This document shows, piece after piece, positions 26,619-37,190 of a stretch of DNA of 64,000 nucleotides (positions are counted from its first letter, which is position 1; every line of letters starts with the position of its first letter). Source of the stretch: Polyangiaceae bacterium (lineage in GTDB: Bacteria; Myxococcota_A; Polyangia; Polyangiales; Polyangiaceae); assembly GCA_016715885.1 (NCBI GenBank), contig JADJXL010000008.1, forward strand, positions 1-64,000. The letters are read 5' to 3'. Made by a program: the position numbers and the translations under genes. The notes under the pieces are model-generated. The model saw only the letters and a list, made by a program, of their open reading frames with translations, made no database searches and was not told the origin of the DNA.

Positions 26619-28145
26619 ATGCTGCGGCACGCGCTTCGCTGGCTCCTGTGGATCATTCCGACGCTGATCGGCGTTTCCTTCGCCGCGTTCTTGTTCCTCT
26701 CGTACGTCCCCGATCCCACCGACGATCCAAAAGCGCCGCTCGAGCCTGCGCAGCGCGAGCAGTTGCGTCGCGAAAAATTTCTCGACCTGCCCCGCTTCTT
26801 CAACCTCGCGCCACAAGATGTTCGAACACGTACGAAAGACGCGCTTCGCGCGATCGTCGAAGGTGATTCCGATGAAAGTGCGCGCGGCCGAGACGAGCTC
26901 GTACGGTTGGGCGGCGCGGCGTTGCCTCATGTGTTGCCGACACTCGATGCTCTTTCGCCAGAACCCCGTGCGAAGGTCACCGTGGCGCTCGCGCCCATCG
27001 GCGAACGCATGGGGTTCACGAGCGAACGACTCGACGATCCCGAGCGTGCCGTTGCGTTTTGGACGAGGTTTTGGAACGACCGTGACATCGAATTTCGGCG
27101 CGCTGCGGCGCGCAGTGCCGTACGCCGCTTGTCGCGATACGGAAGCGGATCACGTGCTGCAGAGATGCGCGAGTTCGACACCTTCGTGCTCGAAGACATC
27201 ATGGCGGCGCTCGAGCATCCTCACGACGCGGCATCGTTCGAACGAACGCGGGCGCTGATTGACATCGCGGCACACGTCACGGGGCGCGACGATCGCATCG
27301 CTCCCGGCGACGACTACCCCACAGCGATTCTTTGCGTCGAGCGATGGCGATTGTTTTGGCTCGTGTACGAGAACGACTTCGTCACCGTCGATGGTCTTTC
27401 ACGCTTCGCCGCCGTCGTCCTCGACACGCGTTATGGCAAGTGGGCGGTCTCTGCTTTTACGCGGCGGTTCGGCCCCGGACCGGATGGTGCACCCGTACTC
27501 GACGGCGTGCTTCGTCGCGCTCCCGTCACCTTCACGCTCGTGTTCGGCGCCATCGGCCTGGCCTATGGCGTGGCCTTCGTCCTGGGCTTTGCTGGCATTT
27601 CAACACGAAGCAGGCGTCGCGAAGCCGCGCTCGCCTTCGTGCTGCTGCTGCTCTACGCGATTCCAACCGCTGTGTTTGCGATTCTCGCCTCGCGTTTGGA
27701 ATTGCAAACCGGGCTCATCCTTCCCACGGTCGTCCTCGCGCTCGGATTGCTTGCGTCGCCGACGCGCCAAGTTCGAGCGGCGCTTGCATCCGCGTTTGCC
27801 CAGGAACACGTGCGCGCCGCGATGGCGCGTGGAGCTAGCCCCTCACGCGCCATCTTCGTGCATGCCTTGCCAACCGCGCTGCTTCCATTCGTCACACTCG
27901 CGACACTCGAAGCGCCGATGGCCCTGGGTGGTGCGTTCGTCGTCGAGCGAGTCTTCGGTCTCGATGGGCTTGGTGAAGCGACGATTGCGGCCGTGCGTAC
28001 GCGCGACACGAGCTGGCTCATGGCGGTGTCGATCCTGACGGCAGCGACGGCAGCGTTCGGCGTCATCTTCACGGACCTTTCGTACATCGTGCTCGACCGG
28101 CGACTCGTCGCAGCCGTCTTGCAGCAAAAGAGGCGCAACGGATGA
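26619..28145 (+). CDS. Dpp/Opp-type ABC transporter permease with large soluble insertion
   Basis: 508 residues, against about 310-340 for DppB/OppB-type permeases. The first membrane helix (about 8-30, LLWIIPTLIGVSFAAFLFLS) and the DppB-like C-terminal domain of five helices (about 315-500) are normal. The latter includes the ATPase-contacting loop FVHALPTALLPFVT preceded by HVRAAMARGASPSRA. Between them lie about 230 residues of soluble, helical, Arg/Glu/Asp-rich sequence with pairs that look like HEAT-type repeats (GRDELVRLGGAALPHVLPTL, then RRAAARSAVRRLSRYG). In the DppB topology this stretch would be periplasmic. It ends in ATGA, overlapping the next permease start. No ATPase or binding protein gene is adjacent. 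Confidence 0.8.
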   Translation: MLRHALRWLLWIIPTLIGVSFAAFLFLSYVPDPTDDPKAPLEPAQREQLRREKFLDLPRFFNLAPQDVRTRTKDALRAIVEGDSDESARGRDELVRLGGAALPHVLPTLDALSPEPRAKVTVALAPIGERMGFTSERLDDPERAVAFWTRFWNDRDIEFRRAAARSAVRRLSRYGSGSRAAEMREFDTFVLEDIMAALEHPHDAASFERTRALIDIAAHVTGRDDRIAPGDDYPTAILCVERWRLFWLVYENDFVTVDGLSRFAAVVLDTRYGKWAVSAFTRRFGPGPDGAPVLDGVLRRAPVTFTLVFGAIGLAYGVAFVLGFAGISTRSRRREAALAFVLLLLYAIPTAVFAILASRLELQTGLILPTVVLALGLLASPTRQVRAALASAFAQEHVRAAMARGASPSRAIFVHALPTALLPFVTLATLEAPMALGGAFVVERVFGLDGLGEATIAAVRTRDTSWLMAVSILTAATAAFGVIFTDLSYIVLDRRLVAAVLQQKRRNG

Positions 28146-29122
28146 GTCACGCGACCATCACGGTGCGTCGATTCTTGCGCGATCGCCGTGCAACCGTGGG
28201 CGCGGTCGTCTTGGGCATGCTCGCGCTCGTCGGCATTTTTGCCGAGCTGCTTGCGGCCCCCGCACCGCTGCTCGTGCTCGGACCAGGTCACGTCGACGTC
28301 GCACCTGCCATCAAGCGACCGTACGCGTCGAGTGAAGACCCGGACAAACCCTACGCGGATGCGTTCGTCGTTTGGCCCATCGTGCGAGCGAGCCCAACAG
28401 CGCCGACTTCAGCGGGCCCCTTTGCACCTTCGTCGGCGGCACATCCACTCGGCACGGACGAGAAGGGCCGCGACATCTTCGCGCGAGTCGTTTACGGCGC
28501 GAGAAATGCGCTGGGTTTGTCCGTTGCCGCCATTTTTCTCAGCACTGTTTTTGGTGTTTTTCTCGGTGGACTGTCGGGCATTCGAGGCGGCGTGTCGCGC
28601 ACGGTTCTCGTGCGTCTCGTGGAAACGGTCGATAGCTTTCCGGCCATCATCGTCGTCGCGCTCGTGTGGGCGATCGAGCGCCAACCATCGTCCCTGTCAC
28701 TCATTCTTGCGATCGCATTCGTTCGTTGGGCCGAAGTCGCGCGTCTCGTTCATGCCGAATCGATGCGTGCGACAACCGAAGACTACGCCCTTGCCGCGCG
28801 CGCTCTCGGTGCGTCGCGAACGCGCATTTTCTTGCAGCACGTTTTGCCCAACGCGCTTGGGCCCGTCACCGTCAGCTCCGTCTTTGGCGTCGCATCGGTC
28901 GTATTGCTCGATGCCTCTCTTGCGTTTCTCGAAATGGGAACGCCGTCCGACAGCGCATCATGGGGCGAGCTGCTCGCGCAGGGAGCTCGTCACCCAGAGG
29001 CGCTGCGATTGCTCATCCTGCCGGGGGCGCTTCTGCTCGCGACCGTGGGCGCTTCGTACCTTTTGGCCGAAGCTTTACGCGAAGCGATGGACCCACGCGC
29101 CGCGCGCGCGTCATTGCGCTGA
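28142..29122 (+). CDS. Dpp/Opp-type ABC transporter permease, second subunit
   Basis: 326 residues, normal length for DppC/OppC. It has an N-terminal helix (TVGAVVLGMLALVGIFAELL), a periplasmic loop with PLGTDEKGRDIFARVVYGAR (the DppC signature), and then helices LGLSVAAIFLSTVFGVFLGG and onward. The ATPase-contacting loop is EDYALAARALGASRTRIFLQ followed by HVLPNALGPV, and ASWGELLAQGA precedes the last helix. It pairs with the preceding permease, whose stop it overlaps. As the last gene before the terminator at 29228, it closes the operon. The substrate is likely a peptide or similar oligomer, but without the binding protein this cannot be refined. Confidence 0.9.
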   Translation: MSHATITVRRFLRDRRATVGAVVLGMLALVGIFAELLAAPAPLLVLGPGHVDVAPAIKRPYASSEDPDKPYADAFVVWPIVRASPTAPTSAGPFAPSSAAHPLGTDEKGRDIFARVVYGARNALGLSVAAIFLSTVFGVFLGGLSGIRGGVSRTVLVRLVETVDSFPAIIVVALVWAIERQPSSLSLILAIAFVRWAEVARLVHAESMRATTEDYALAARALGASRTRIFLQHVLPNALGPVTVSSVFGVASVVLLDASLAFLEMGTPSDSASWGELLAQGARHPEALRLLILPGALLLATVGASYLLAEALREAMDPRAARASLR

Positions 29123-29227
29123 GCACCGTCGACACTGACGATACGTCACTTCCGGGGATACGCTTGCAAGCCTTCGCGGTCTCGACATACGTTCGAATGG
29201 CCCGGTCTCCTTGGATGGCTTGGGCTC

Positions 29228-29264
29228 GGCCCGGCGTGCAGACCAACCTCGCCGGGCCTTTTTT
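29228..29264 (+). terminator. Intrinsic terminator of the FHA/protease/permease operon
   Basis: GGCCCGGCG (29228-29236) pairs with CGCCGGGCC (29250-29258), and six T residues follow. This is a 9-bp stem, about 105 bases after the last permease gene. Confidence 0.85.
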
Positions 29265-29577
29265 CTGGCTGCGAACGGGCGATCCTTTGACGTCAAACGT
29301 TCTCCGTGCGGGCCAGCGAGCTTGGTAGCGATCACGTGAACGTTCGGCAAGCCATGTGTTGCCGCATTCGCAGCCGCGTTTGTCCAAGCACGCGTCATGC
29401 CCCTCGATGGGTACGCACGCGCAAGCGCCTGCGTGAATCGTCCGGTTCGAGCATCGGCGGAGATCGCTGCGGCACCGGCAAATTCAAGACTTGCTGTTCG
29501 ATGGCTCGCGACGATAGAATCTGCGTAATGGGGATTGACCAGGGCGGCCGACTCGGGCTCGGAGCGCAAAGATACAG
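29265..29577. other. Upstream region of the response regulator gene, no gene seen
   Basis: About 310 bases between the terminator and the response regulator ATG. The short open frames on both strands look like high-GC shadows. No RNA fold stands out. It presumably holds the promoter for 29578. Confidence 0.35.
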
Positions 29578-30186
29578 ATGAACGTTCCGCGGCGCCGCAT
29601 CCTCTTCGTGGACGATAGCGAGACGTGTCGCGAAGCGGTCAAGCAGATGCTGCAATCGCGCGGCTACGACGTCACCACGCTCGATTCACCTTTTGGATTT
29701 GGAGCAGCCGTCGCGCGCACTTCGCCCGATCTGATTCTCGTCGACGTCTACATGCCTGCTCTCGACGGGGGCAAACTCGTCGAAGTTGCCATGCAGAAAG
29801 GCATTTGTTCCTGCCCCATCGTTTTTCTCTCCGAACGACCCGTCCGTGAGCTTCAAAGTCTCGTGCTTTCGACGAAGGCCACGGGGTTCATCGTGAAGAC
29901 TTCGGACGGTGACGACCTTGCGAAGCAAGTGGCCGAGTACCTCGATGGCACATGGCAAAAGCGCGAGCGCGCTCCGGAAAGCCTGCGCCCACCATCACCA
30001 TCCGGCGCGGGGCAAGGGCGCATGAGCCCATTTCCGCGCCCGAGCCTGCGCCCTTCGGACGTGCCTCCGCCAACGCGGCGTGGCTCTGATCTTCCTCCGC
30101 TCACGCAGCGCGCACCGAGCCTCGACCGCTCGCTTCTGGATTCGCCCCCGCCACCATCGCAACGAAATGGTTGGACCCGCAAGTAA
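29578..30186 (+). CDS. Stand-alone response regulator receiver with disordered tail
   Basis: 202 residues. The receiver domain (1-125) has the acidic pair Asp12/Asp13, the phosphoacceptor Asp56 in DLILVDVYMP, Ser85 in FLSE, and Lys107 in GFIVK. All the residues needed for phosphorylation and switching are present. After it comes a 75-residue Pro/Ser/Arg-rich, probably disordered tail instead of a DNA-binding or enzyme domain. It would therefore act by protein contact, as do many myxobacterial receiver-only proteins. No histidine kinase is nearby. It is convergent with the phosphodiesterase gene, ending 3 bases from it. Confidence 0.85.
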   Translation: MNVPRRRILFVDDSETCREAVKQMLQSRGYDVTTLDSPFGFGAAVARTSPDLILVDVYMPALDGGKLVEVAMQKGICSCPIVFLSERPVRELQSLVLSTKATGFIVKTSDGDDLAKQVAEYLDGTWQKRERAPESLRPPSPSGAGQGRMSPFPRPSLRPSDVPPPTRRGSDLPPLTQRAPSLDRSLLDSPPPPSQRNGWTRK

Positions 30187-30189
30187 CGG

Positions 30190-30978
30190 CTAGCGTCTTC
30201 CACGTCCGAGCACCATTGCGGCGCGACGCGGAAAATCCGTCATGATTCCGTCGACGCCCATGTCCACGAGGTTTCGCATTTCCGGTTCGTCATTGATGAC
30301 CCATGCGTGCACTTCAAGATTCACCGCGTGCGCCACTTCCACGAATCGTGGCGTAATGACCGGAATGCCGGCGTATTCGACTGGAATCTGCAGAGCAAAG
30401 CCAGGCGGCCGGTAGCCCTGGTTTCCACCATTCCCCCAAAACTCGAGCACCTCCGCCGAGCACATTCCCGTCAAGACCCGCGGCATTGCTGTGCGAATTC
30501 GGTCCATGAGTGATTGCGACTCGGCGGCGAGAAGCACCCGCGGCATTGCATCGTAACGTTCGAGCAGCCACTTCATGGCCGATACCAAGGCTGGCTCGTC
30601 CAATTTCAGCTCGATGTTGAGCGGTACGTTCGGAAAATGCGTCAGCACTTCGGCGAACGTCGGAACGCGAATCCGTCGCCCACGAAAAGGCCAAATGCCC
30701 TCGGATGTTGCGAATTGGTATCCAGCATCGAGCTCGCGGATTTCCGACAAACGCAATCGGCTCGCCGGGCCTTTGCCGTCGGTCGTTCGGTCGAGGTCCG
30801 GATCGTGCAGCACGATGACCTCTTCGTCCGCGGTCAAGTGCACGTCGAGCTCCAGGCGATCGGCGCCGGCCGCGAGTGCTTCGGAAAAGGACGGCAGCGT
30901 ATTTTCGGGCATCGTGCCGGATGCACCACGATGCCCGAAAAGCCGCGGGCGAGGACCATCGATGAAACGAATTGCCAT
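30190..30978 (-). CDS. Glycerophosphodiester phosphodiesterase (GDPD family)
   Basis: 262 residues with the GDPD TIM-barrel motifs: GHRGASG (His16, Arg17), PENTLPSF, RLELDVHLTADEEVIVLHDP (Glu43, Asp45 and the second catalytic His58) and LDRTTDG. It hydrolyses glycerophosphodiesters to glycerol-3-phosphate plus an alcohol. There is no signal peptide, so it is probably cytosolic, like UgpQ. Its ATG (30976-30978) shares one base with the TAA of the lysyl-oxidase-like gene upstream on the same strand, so both should come from one message. A chemical link between the two products is not obvious. Confidence 0.9.
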   Translation of the reverse strand: MAIRFIDGPRPRLFGHRGASGTMPENTLPSFSEALAAGADRLELDVHLTADEEVIVLHDPDLDRTTDGKGPASRLRLSEIRELDAGYQFATSEGIWPFRGRRIRVPTFAEVLTHFPNVPLNIELKLDEPALVSAMKWLLERYDAMPRVLLAAESQSLMDRIRTAMPRVLTGMCSAEVLEFWGNGGNQGYRPPGFALQIPVEYAGIPVITPRFVEVAHAVNLEVHAWVINDEPEMRNLVDMGVDGIMTDFPRRAAMVLGRGRR

Positions 30979-32963
30979 TATTGGATCTTCACGGGAACCG
31001 TGGCCGTATTGTTGTCGAAGCTCACTTCCTCGAATTCCCGGCTCGGATTGAGGACGACTTGGATCATGTAATCACCAGCGGGCACGTCGGTGACGTCGAG
31101 CCATTGGCAATCGAGCGCATTGCCATAGAGATCGGACCAACCCGCCTGAATGCCTTGTTCTTCGCAGGTGTAAATCTTGTCGCATCCCACGTTCGGACCA
31201 AAGGCGATTTGTTGCGTATCTTCCATACAATAGGCCTGCTTGTGTCCGGTGAGCACGGTTTTGCCGTCTTTGTCGAGCAATTTGTACTCGGCAAAACCAT
31301 TGAAGTGGTAATGCCCATGGCAATCCGAAAAGATGAACAGGTCGGGCCGATCGGCTGGCGGAGGCACGGTGAGCGTCGCTTGGCCTTGGTTTTTTGCTTC
31401 GACGCTGAATCGCAGCACTTTGCGCGTGCCGGTTCCGCCCACGCAAGCTTCGACGAATGCACACGATGATTCGCTGACCTCGAGCGAATCGAAGAGGATT
31501 TCCTCCGCCAGACGTTTTTCGTCGATGACGAGATCCGGCATGGGATCGCCAATGGCATGGCAGCCGCAATCAACCCCGCAGAATTCGCCAGCGCCGCAAG
31601 GAGGCGTGCATGTGGGCTTTTCGTTGTCGCAATTGGCAAATACCTGGCATGTCGACGACGAAGGAACGCAGAGCGACCCTTCGGCGCACGTGCCGCACGT
31701 GCCGCCGCAACCGTCATCGCCGCATTCCTTGTCCTTGCAATCGGGAACGCACGGATCGGGACGGCAACGCCCTTTGTCCGTGCAGGCAAACCCTGGATCG
31801 CAACTGCCGCAATCTCCACCGCAGCCATCGTCTGGTCCGCAAAGCAGGCCGTCGCAATGCGGTACGCAGCCGTTCGACGTGAATTTCACTTGCAGATTGA
31901 ATGCGCCGTATTGCGATGCATCGAAACCATCGACAATCAGGAAGTACGTCCCCGGATCGAGCGCCGCGTCCACACGTGAGCCGTAATCGCCCGGCGGAGA
32001 CGCATCGTCGCTGCATCCGACGGTCGCTGCTGACGCGTCGTTCGCGCATTCTTTACGAATGTGCAAAACCGTATCGTATCCCGATACGCGCGCCTCGATA
32101 CCCATTTTTTCGGTCAGGGTGAACGTGTAGACCTTTTCGACGGACGTGCTCGTCGAATTGCACGTCGGCACGACTTCGTGCAAGCCGTCGGTCGTGTCCC
32201 CTTGAATTTGGTGAACGCCCAAGAGAGGTGTCCCCGCCGGCAACAATTCGAGCGGTGACGTGCACGTGCCCGCCTGATTCGTCGGTTTGCACATCGATTC
32301 CGCATTGGCACATGCCTGCCCCATGGGACACGAGCCGCAACTGCCGCCGCAACCATTGTCTCCACAAATCTTGCCCGTACAATCCGGCACGCAATCGGAT
32401 TTGCACTTTGCGCAGTTGGCCCCGAGCTCATGTGCGCACGTATCCGTCGCCTCGTCGCACGTATCCGTCGTGCAATCGGCCTTGTCGTCGCACGGATTCG
32501 GCCCCGCCACGCAAGCGCCTGCGACAAACCGTTCCGCGCCGTTGCAATACACGCCGTCGCTGCACGTCACTTCGGTCACCGGCGCGGCAATCTGTCCGAA
32601 CTTCTCCGCTTGATACGTCGCATCGAACATCAATCGAAAGAGACCTACCTGCGCAGGCGCTTTCAGCGTCCCCTTGAACGTGCCTTTTGCGCCAGGTTCT
32701 GTCTCGGCTTGCAGCGGCACCGACTGTGCGGGAAAACCCTGACCCGCATCCAGCTTCAGCACGACGTCGCCTGGTTCCCATGCTGCTTGACCGTCATTTT
32801 CGGCGGTGACTTGGATGCTCAGGGTGCCACCGGGCAGCCCCCGAGGGTCAATCGTGACGACGGCGTTCGTCAAAGAAAACTCCGAAATATCTTCGGAACA
32901 CCCAGGAACGGCAGCGTAAACCAAAGGCACAACGCAAAGTGGCAAGAGGCGACGAACGCTCAT
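30978..32963 (-). CDS. Lysyl-oxidase-like lipoprotein with Cys-rich repeats
   Basis: 661 residues. The ATG at 32963 has a G-rich ribosome site (GGGGTTGG) and gives a lipoprotein signal ending AAVPGC22. After a beta-sandwich (about 25-150) come Cys-rich CxxDCxGKxCGDNGCGGxCG-type repeats, a PPC-like domain (about 250-370: DTVLHIRKEC, GTYFLIVDGFD), more Cys-rich repeats, and a C-terminal lysyl oxidase domain. That domain has copper ligands His549/551/553 in DCHGHYHF, then GHKQAYCMED with Lys575 and SDLYGNALDCQWLDVTDVPAG with Tyr613. These are the two residues that form the LTQ quinone cofactor in animal lysyl oxidases. It would oxidise lysine amines at the cell surface. It is divergent from thiC and coupled to the GDPD gene. 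Confidence 0.8.
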   Translation of the reverse strand: MSVRRLLPLCVVPLVYAAVPGCSEDISEFSLTNAVVTIDPRGLPGGTLSIQVTAENDGQAAWEPGDVVLKLDAGQGFPAQSVPLQAETEPGAKGTFKGTLKAPAQVGLFRLMFDATYQAEKFGQIAAPVTEVTCSDGVYCNGAERFVAGACVAGPNPCDDKADCTTDTCDEATDTCAHELGANCAKCKSDCVPDCTGKICGDNGCGGSCGSCPMGQACANAESMCKPTNQAGTCTSPLELLPAGTPLLGVHQIQGDTTDGLHEVVPTCNSTSTSVEKVYTFTLTEKMGIEARVSGYDTVLHIRKECANDASAATVGCSDDASPPGDYGSRVDAALDPGTYFLIVDGFDASQYGAFNLQVKFTSNGCVPHCDGLLCGPDDGCGGDCGSCDPGFACTDKGRCRPDPCVPDCKDKECGDDGCGGTCGTCAEGSLCVPSSSTCQVFANCDNEKPTCTPPCGAGEFCGVDCGCHAIGDPMPDLVIDEKRLAEEILFDSLEVSESSCAFVEACVGGTGTRKVLRFSVEAKNQGQATLTVPPPADRPDLFIFSDCHGHYHFNGFAEYKLLDKDGKTVLTGHKQAYCMEDTQQIAFGPNVGCDKIYTCEEQGIQAGWSDLYGNALDCQWLDVTDVPAGDYMIQVVLNPSREFEEVSFDNNTATVPVKIQ

Positions 32964-33151
32964 TCCAACCCCCATCGGGCAAGAGTAACAGCCGACATCG
33001 AGAAACATAGCGTAGCACGAGCTCGCGTTTTGGATGAACTGGTTTCGTCGCAGGACATCCGCGTTCGTTCGAGCATGCCGAACCACTTGCCCGAGCGCCT
33101 AGCCAATCGTCTTGACTTCGCACGCATCTTCGACGATACCTCGCATTCGAC

Positions 33152-33244
33152 CTAGGGGAGCCACCAGGCTGAGACGGCGACGACCGCAGGGAAACCGCCG
33201 AACCCTCGAACCTGATCCGGTTCGCACCGGCGGAGGGAAGCGTC
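33152..33244 (+). promoter_or_regulatory. TPP riboswitch controlling thiC
   Basis: A canonical thiamine-pyrophosphate (THI-box) aptamer: AGGGGAGCC, GGCTGAGA, the ACCCTCGAACCTGATCCGG helix region, TTCGCACCGGCGGAGGGAAG, ending at the thiC ATG (33245). The last stem contains GGAGGG, which is also the only ribosome site for thiC. When TPP is bound that site is paired, so control should be at translation. No terminator lies between aptamer and gene. Confidence 0.93.
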
Positions 33245-35125
<1,881 letters not shown>

Positions 35126-35173
35126 CCATCCGTGGAAGTATCGCGCCGTAGAGACTTCCACGGACGGCGACCC

Positions 35174-35899
35174 ATGAAACGCTTCGCTCTCGCTGGTTTC
35201 ACGGCATCCATCCTGCTTTTCGCAACGCCACGCGCGATTGCGCAAGCACCTCCCGCACCGCCGGAAGGCCCTCCGCCACCGCCCGCGCCCGATGCGTCTC
35301 CCGCGGCAGCTCCAGCTATCCCGCCACCAACAGCTCAGCCGCCCATCGCTGATCCATCGAAGCCATTACCGCCGCAAATGCATCCGACGGCACAGTATCC
35401 TCAATACCAATTTCATCCTCCGTACGGATACTCCTATCCATTCGGTGCCGCGGCATGGGGTCCCTCGGGCAGCCTACCGAACGAATTGTCCTACAGCGGT
35501 GGCCCCATTCCACACGGATACAAGCTCGAAGAACGCTACAATGTCCCATTGCTCATTGCGGGCCCTACCCTCTTTGCGCTCGCTTATGCCGCCTCTGCAA
35601 TCGCTGCAGCGGACAAAGCCGATGAGCCCCCGTCCATCGATGGCTTCACCACGGAAGTTGCGCCGTGGCATACGCTGTACATTCCCATTGTCGGTCCCTT
35701 CGCCTTCAGTGCATATGCCCCTCAGGGCAGCGCTTTCATTTATGTTTTCGAGGGGTTGGCGCAGGTCACCGGTGTCGCGCTGTTTGTCGGGGGCATCTTG
35801 AACCCCAAAACCGTCCTCGCGCGGAAAAAAGCCAACGAAGCCTTTCAACCCACTTTGCACGTGGGTTTACGCTCGATGCAGCTCGAAATGCGCTTTTGA
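35174..35899 (+). CDS. Secreted Pro-rich protein, probably envelope-associated
   Basis: 241 residues from the ATG at 35174. It has a signal peptide (MKRFALAGFTASILLFATPR, cleavage after AIAQA), about 60 residues of Pro/Ala, a Tyr/Pro-rich segment (QYPQYQFHPPYGYSYPFG), and a C-terminal half with two or three hydrophobic stretches (NVPLLIAGPTLFALAYAASA, YIPIVGPFAFSAYA, QVTGVALFVGGIL). I do not recognise a named family. The layout is common in myxobacteria and suggests an inner-membrane or periplasmic protein with a disordered N-terminal arm. It converges on the TolB-like gene, ending 3 bases from it, so the two share a terminator region. Confidence 0.6.
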   Translation: MKRFALAGFTASILLFATPRAIAQAPPAPPEGPPPPPAPDASPAAAPAIPPPTAQPPIADPSKPLPPQMHPTAQYPQYQFHPPYGYSYPFGAAAWGPSGSLPNELSYSGGPIPHGYKLEERYNVPLLIAGPTLFALAYAASAIAAADKADEPPSIDGFTTEVAPWHTLYIPIVGPFAFSAYAPQGSAFIYVFEGLAQVTGVALFVGGILNPKTVLARKKANEAFQPTLHVGLRSMQLEMRF

Positions 35900-35902
35900 C
35901 CG

Positions 35903-37138
35903 CTACTTCTTCGATTTGGTCGCGCCCCAAATCGGATTCCAATTGCCGCCAGCCGACTTCGTCAATTGCATCCACGCGCCGCCGTCTTCGCGCACGATCC
36001 AAATTTGCTGCTCTTTGCCTTGCCCCACGGAAACCGCCAAATGCCGACCATCCGGCGACCACGACGGCTCGCTCAGCGGTTGTGCTCCCGCGGGACCATG
36101 CAAAAACGTTTCTTTACCGTTGTCCAAATCGAAAATGACCACGGCGCTCGGCACATCGGGAATCGTCAATACGTATGCGATCTTTTGACCTGACGGCGCC
36201 CATGCGATCTTGTCCTCGGTGACGCGTGGTGCAGGGCTACGCTGCGTCAAACGCCGCGCCTCGCCGCTGGGAAAGTCCATAAGCCATATTCGATCGGCCC
36301 CTTCGCGATCGCTCACGAAAGCAATCCGTTTTCCATCCGGGGAAAAGCGAGCGCCCCATTCGTCACGCTGCGTGTTCGTGACACGCAAAGGCGACTTGCC
36401 GTCGGGTTTCATGGCATAAAGCTCGGCCACGCGATCGCGACTCGAAATGTGCACGATTGCATCACCTTTGGGTGAAACGGCCGGCTCGAAGTTTCCCTCG
36501 GGATTGTTCGTGAGCCGTTCGAGCTTTTTGCCACTCGAATCGATACGGTAGATATCGACGAACTCCGATGGAAGGTCCTTGCTTCCGCCAGATTCGAATA
36601 CGATGAATTTACCGTCCGGTGTAAAGTTTGGGAAACGAATGCGCCCCGTATCCGGGCCCAGCCTTTTGGGTTCGCTCCCATCGAGCGGCCAATGATAAAG
36701 TTTGTGCGGCCCTTCTTCACCTTCGACGCGCATGACGAGCAGCGCTTTGCCGTCGGGGGAAAACGGGCCATTGTAATCGGCATGTTTGTTGTCGGTAAAA
36801 CGTTTTTCCTTCGTTCCGTTTGCCTGAACGATGTACACTTCGCGCTGACCATCGCGTTCGGAAATGAACGAAATGAATCCCGACAGTTTTTCCTTTTCCT
36901 CCGGAGGAATTTCATTCACTTTTGCCGTAGAAGACGGCGGTTTGGCGGCGGAGGGAGGTGCCGGCGGAGTTACGGTGTTTGGTGGAGCAGCCGGTTTTTC
37001 CGCAATGGCCGCCGGCCGAGCGGCCTCGGGGGGCGAAGTTTTTTCCGGAATGGGCGCTTCGCGGCAACCGGATGAGAGAACGAGCGCGAGAGCGGACAAC
37101 AACCAAGGGAAACGCCGGTGGTGCAAGGGAGTCGTCAT
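35903..37138 (-). CDS. TolB-like beta-propeller lipoprotein (PD40 repeats)
   Basis: 411 residues from the ATG at 37138, chosen because it opens the lipoprotein signal (WLLSALALVLSSGC). A long Pro/Ala/Thr linker (about 25-75) follows. Then six or so PD40/WD40-like blades carry the diagnostic FSPDGK-type turn (GPFSPDGKALLVMR, NFTPDGKFIVFES, AVSPKGDAIVH, RFSPDGKRIAFVSD, SWSPDGRHLAVSV). This is the propeller found in TolB and in DPP-type peptidases, used for protein binding in the periplasm. No catalytic domain is attached, and no pal, tolQ or tolR gene is near, so it is a TolB-related protein rather than TolB itself. Confidence 0.8.
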   Translation of the reverse strand: MTTPLHHRRFPWLLSALALVLSSGCREAPIPEKTSPPEAARPAAIAEKPAAPPNTVTPPAPPSAAKPPSSTAKVNEIPPEEKEKLSGFISFISERDGQREVYIVQANGTKEKRFTDNKHADYNGPFSPDGKALLVMRVEGEEGPHKLYHWPLDGSEPKRLGPDTGRIRFPNFTPDGKFIVFESGGSKDLPSEFVDIYRIDSSGKKLERLTNNPEGNFEPAVSPKGDAIVHISSRDRVAELYAMKPDGKSPLRVTNTQRDEWGARFSPDGKRIAFVSDREGADRIWLMDFPSGEARRLTQRSPAPRVTEDKIAWAPSGQKIAYVLTIPDVPSAVVIFDLDNGKETFLHGPAGAQPLSEPSWSPDGRHLAVSVGQGKEQQIWIVREDGGAWMQLTKSAGGNWNPIWGATKSKK

Positions 37139-37190
37139 TAGAATGGTGAGTATGACGCAGAGAGACAAACACACAAGTCAGGACAGAGAT

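Noticed and set aside
29400..29470. tRNA-like T-loop (GGTTCGAGC)
   Set aside because: No acceptor stem, D-arm or anticodon arm can be drawn around it.
29111..29569. 152-residue minus-strand frame between the permease and response regulator genes
   Set aside because: The composition is that of a high-GC shadow, and it crosses the clear terminator at 29228-29264.
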